DNA of 64,000 nucleotides, from assembly GCA_949297775.1 (NCBI GenBank), contig CASFTM010000002.1, positions 101,249 to 165,248 on the forward strand, in the 5' to 3' direction. Below, piece by piece: positions 62,300 to 64,000 of the stretch (positions within the stretch are counted from its first letter, which is position 1; each line of letters begins with the position of its first letter). The position numbers and the translations under genes are program-made. The notes beneath the pieces were generated by a model. The model saw only the letters and a program-made list of their open reading frames with translations. It was not told the DNA's origin and did no database searches. Source of the DNA: an uncultured bacterium. GTDB taxonomy: Bacteria > Elusimicrobiota > Elusimicrobia > Elusimicrobiales > Elusimicrobiaceae.

Positions 62300-63460
62300 T
62301 TACTGCTCCTGTGCTTCGCAGAAGTAGGCTTCTCCCTGAACAACTTTGCCTACGGCGCATTGTCCATCAGCGGAAGAAAAACTCAAACCAACACAGGACG
62401 AGCAGCCTTTGCGGATATCCAGCGGAGTATTAAACAGTCCACCGTCATTAGCTAAACAAGATTCCCCGCACGTAGCAGAATACTTGCTGCACCGGGTGCA
62501 CATAATTTCCTGTCCAGAAGCATAACCGTTACCTTTGCATTTTCCATCTAGGCCCAAATGTCCGGCAGAATGTGAATTTTGAAAGTTCACCACTTCTACT
62601 GTACAGTTATTCCCATTGGGGCCCGACGGGGACCCTCCTTCATAGTATGTAATAACACTCTGTCCATAGGTCAACCCAGCCGAACTGCTGGAGGGATTCC
62701 CCGCAAATCGCCAGCCCACCAATACATTCTTTTTAACCGGTACAAATTTGTATACTTTGCGGCATCGGTTTCCATTGTTCGGGTCCCGCTCCTCTCCAGG
62801 GGGGCAGTCTTCCTCGCAGGTTGCCACTGTTCCGCCGTTGGGATGTTGCTTGTTCACCGCTTTGGCACCGTTGGGGCAAAGCGGGCAGCTGCAGGTGGGG
62901 TGATTGGCAATAGAAGATGCATCACGTATTTTCGTCCACTTGCCATCAGCTGACACCGAATACATCGCTAAACAAGGCGACCGATATTGGGTATTACATT
63001 TTGCGCATTTTTCCCGAGGGTCATCCCCTTCCCGGTACGTGGCAGCGGCAGTCCAACCACGAGTTACCATTTCAAAGCCGGCAGCTTCATACCCAGGATA
63101 GAGTTTATTGAGTTCATCATTTAACGTATAGCAGGAAGGGCTGTTGTATGTAGGACGGGGAGATACGCCGCACCAATCCAAACAACTGGCTTCGCAAATT
63201 CCAAATTCATTACGTTCAAATCCTTCCGGGCACTCTTCGCAATCACTTATTTCCTTATCGCATTCACTCCAGGCGCCCGTATCCCATTGCCCGGTGGCTG
63301 TGTTACACGTTACCGTGCGCGTCTGCGTGCCGCAGCCGTTACACGTTTGGCTGCTCGCCGGCTGCGGGTCCGTACATTCACACGCGTCCGATATGCTGCA
63401 CGCCCCCCACGCACTCCACTGCCCCGTAGTAGTATTGCACGTACGCGTCTGTACGCCCAT
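62300..63460 (-). CDS. C-terminal part of a frameshifted pilin-adhesin: Cys-rich thrombospondin-like ectodomain
   Basis: A 386-residue open frame that is the continuation of the pilin gene starting at 63996; removing one unit of a 29-bp duplication joins the two into 555 residues. It opens with two thrombospondin type 1-like repeats (MGVQTRTCNTTTGQWSAWGAC; CGTQTRTVTCNTATGQWDTG) and continues with many CxxC and CPxCP-type pairs, over 30 cysteines in all. No signal or ribosome site precedes the ATG at 63460, so on its own it would be neither exported nor well translated. The ectodomain probably sat on a pilus tip as an adhesin. Confidence 0.8.
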   Translation of the reverse strand: MGVQTRTCNTTTGQWSAWGACSISDACECTDPQPASSQTCNGCGTQTRTVTCNTATGQWDTGAWSECDKEISDCEECPEGFERNEFGICEASCLDWCGVSPRPTYNSPSCYTLNDELNKLYPGYEAAGFEMVTRGWTAAATYREGDDPREKCAKCNTQYRSPCLAMYSVSADGKWTKIRDASSIANHPTCSCPLCPNGAKAVNKQHPNGGTVATCEEDCPPGEERDPNNGNRCRKVYKFVPVKKNVLVGWRFAGNPSSSSAGLTYGQSVITYYEGGSPSGPNGNNCTVEVVNFQNSHSAGHLGLDGKCKGNGYASGQEIMCTRCSKYSATCGESCLANDGGLFNTPLDIRKGCSSCVGLSFSSADGQCAVGKVVQGEAYFCEAQEQ

Positions 63461-63996
63461 TCCTTTACATCCGCACGCCGTACGCCCATTCCTTTACATC
63501 CGCACGCCTGTGTGGAGGCTCCCACGCATTCCCGCGGTTCAGGCTCCCCAGCGCATTCCGCGCCGCTCTGATAGTCCGCGTATGCGATTAATTCACTGCA
63601 TAACGGATAATCTTTATTCAGCTTCGCGCACTGTTCCGCACTGTCGCAGCACAAACGACCGTCCCGGTACGACGGCATCTTTAACGTATAGCCATACTTC
63701 CCTTTGCTCTGCGCTTCTATGCCCGTGCTCGTTACGCTGTAGCTGAAATTCTTCGTGTCGCTAGACGGCAATACATCCGTAAGCTTGGACAAGTCCGCCA
63801 AGTAGTTCTTGTCCAGCGCACACCGACGTTCCTGCTCCGTGCGCACCGCCGACATCAGCTCCTCCGCTTCCGTCGTCTTGCGCGTTTCTATTACTTTATT
63901 GAACTTCGGCAATACCACTGCCGACAGTACGCCTATCACGATAACCACTACCAACAATTCCGTTAACGTGAAGGCTCGCTTCTTCTTAAAAGACAT
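63310..63996 (-). CDS. N-terminal part of the frameshifted pilin-adhesin
   Basis: A 228-residue frame. MSFKKKRA is followed by FTLTELLVVVIVIGVLSAVVLP, a class III signal with Ala rather than Gly at -1 and Glu at +5. The pilin domain runs to about residue 160 with Cys pairs (RRCALD, RLCCDS, EQCAKL, PLCSEL). After CGCKGMGV (about residue 172) the 29-bp duplication shifts the frame into an Arg/Ala-rich missense tail to the end. In the ancestral frame the next residues are QTRTC of the thrombospondin-like part. The upstream region lies beyond the window edge. Confidence 0.8.
   Translation of the reverse strand: MSFKKKRAFTLTELLVVVIVIGVLSAVVLPKFNKVIETRKTTEAEELMSAVRTEQERRCALDKNYLADLSKLTDVLPSSDTKNFSYSVTSTGIEAQSKGKYGYTLKMPSYRDGRLCCDSAEQCAKLNKDYPLCSELIAYADYQSGAECAGEPEPRECVGASTQACGCKGMGVRRADVKEWAYRRVRAILLRGSGVRGGRAAYRTRVNVRTRSRRAAKRVTAAARRRAR
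63451..63508 (-). repeat. 29-bp perfect tandem duplication causing a frameshift
   Basis: Copy A 63451-63479 and copy B 63480-63508 are identical (GTACGCCCATTCCTTTACAT followed by CCGCACGCC). Because 29 is not a multiple of three, two copies break the pilin-adhesin reading frame and one copy restores it. Confidence 0.95.
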
Positions 63997-64000
63997 AGTT

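Noticed and set aside
62300..63460. C-terminal Cys-rich frame as an independent gene
   Set aside because: There is no ribosome site or signal peptide at 63460, and the upstream pilin frame joins it exactly once one 29-bp repeat unit is removed.

Overview
The window reads as a stretch of chromosome from a diderm, LPS-producing, fermentative bacterium. It carries bamA, a Skp/OmpH-like gene, lpxD-lpxC-fabZ-lpxA-lpxI, lptD and tolB-cpoB-pal. It also has a Na+-pumping decarboxylase, competence genes (comM, dprA) and four full type IV pilin genes plus a small pilin-like gene. This combination, with many dispersed pilin cassettes, fits a gut Elusimicrobiota (Elusimicrobiaceae-like) genome. That placement is inference from gene content, not a database result. 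Composition looks close to 50% GC by eye.

Layout. 1-1.4 kb: end of a biotin carrier and the beta subunit of a Na+-translocating decarboxylase. 1.5-4.7 kb (minus): znuA-znuC-znuB-nth. 4.7-9.9 kb: EamA transporter, thrC, a small pilin-like gene, DUF4912 protein and a GH57 glucan enzyme. 10-11 kb: pilin cassette with repeats. 11-15.8 kb: unknown secreted proteins, greA and a trypsin-like protease. 15.9-20.9 kb: a six-gene envelope operon (lipoprotein, barrel, HAMP protein, TolC, patatin, TPR lipoprotein). 21-21.7 kb: second pilin cassette. 21.8-25.1 kb (minus): exported TldD/TldE pair. Then tRNA-Thr, TerC and rpmB. 26.7-34.1 kb: outer-membrane and lipid A module. 34.3-40.4 kb: tpiA, deoC, a 1028-residue DnaA-like ATPase and two lipoproteins. 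40.4-49.4 kb: comM-dprA-topA-xer-ROK kinase-lptD. 49.4-51.1 kb: tdk and an RDD protein. 51.5-55.8 kb (minus): tolB-cpoB-pal and gatB. 55.8-60.7 kb: MurJ-like flippase and three glycosyltransferases. Then an initiator-type tRNA-Met. 61-64 kb: third pilin cassette, a repeat-rich 0.7 kb intergenic, and a pilin/thrombospondin-like adhesin gene broken by a 29-bp tandem duplication.

The most unusual material is the pilin system. Pilin genes are preceded by a structured, covarying non-coding repeat seen only beside pilin genes here (six copies). Three of the genes have an identical A12/T12 tract set between promoter-like elements. Two have start codons inside a perfect 16-18 bp inverted repeat. A fourth pilin is split by a slippable duplication. 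Together these suggest a recombining or phase-variable pilin repertoire. Other notable items are the DnaA-like ATPase without a DNA-binding domain, apparently leaderless genes with ATG 6-7 nt after the -10 box, and an initiator tRNA with U1:A72 and C33.
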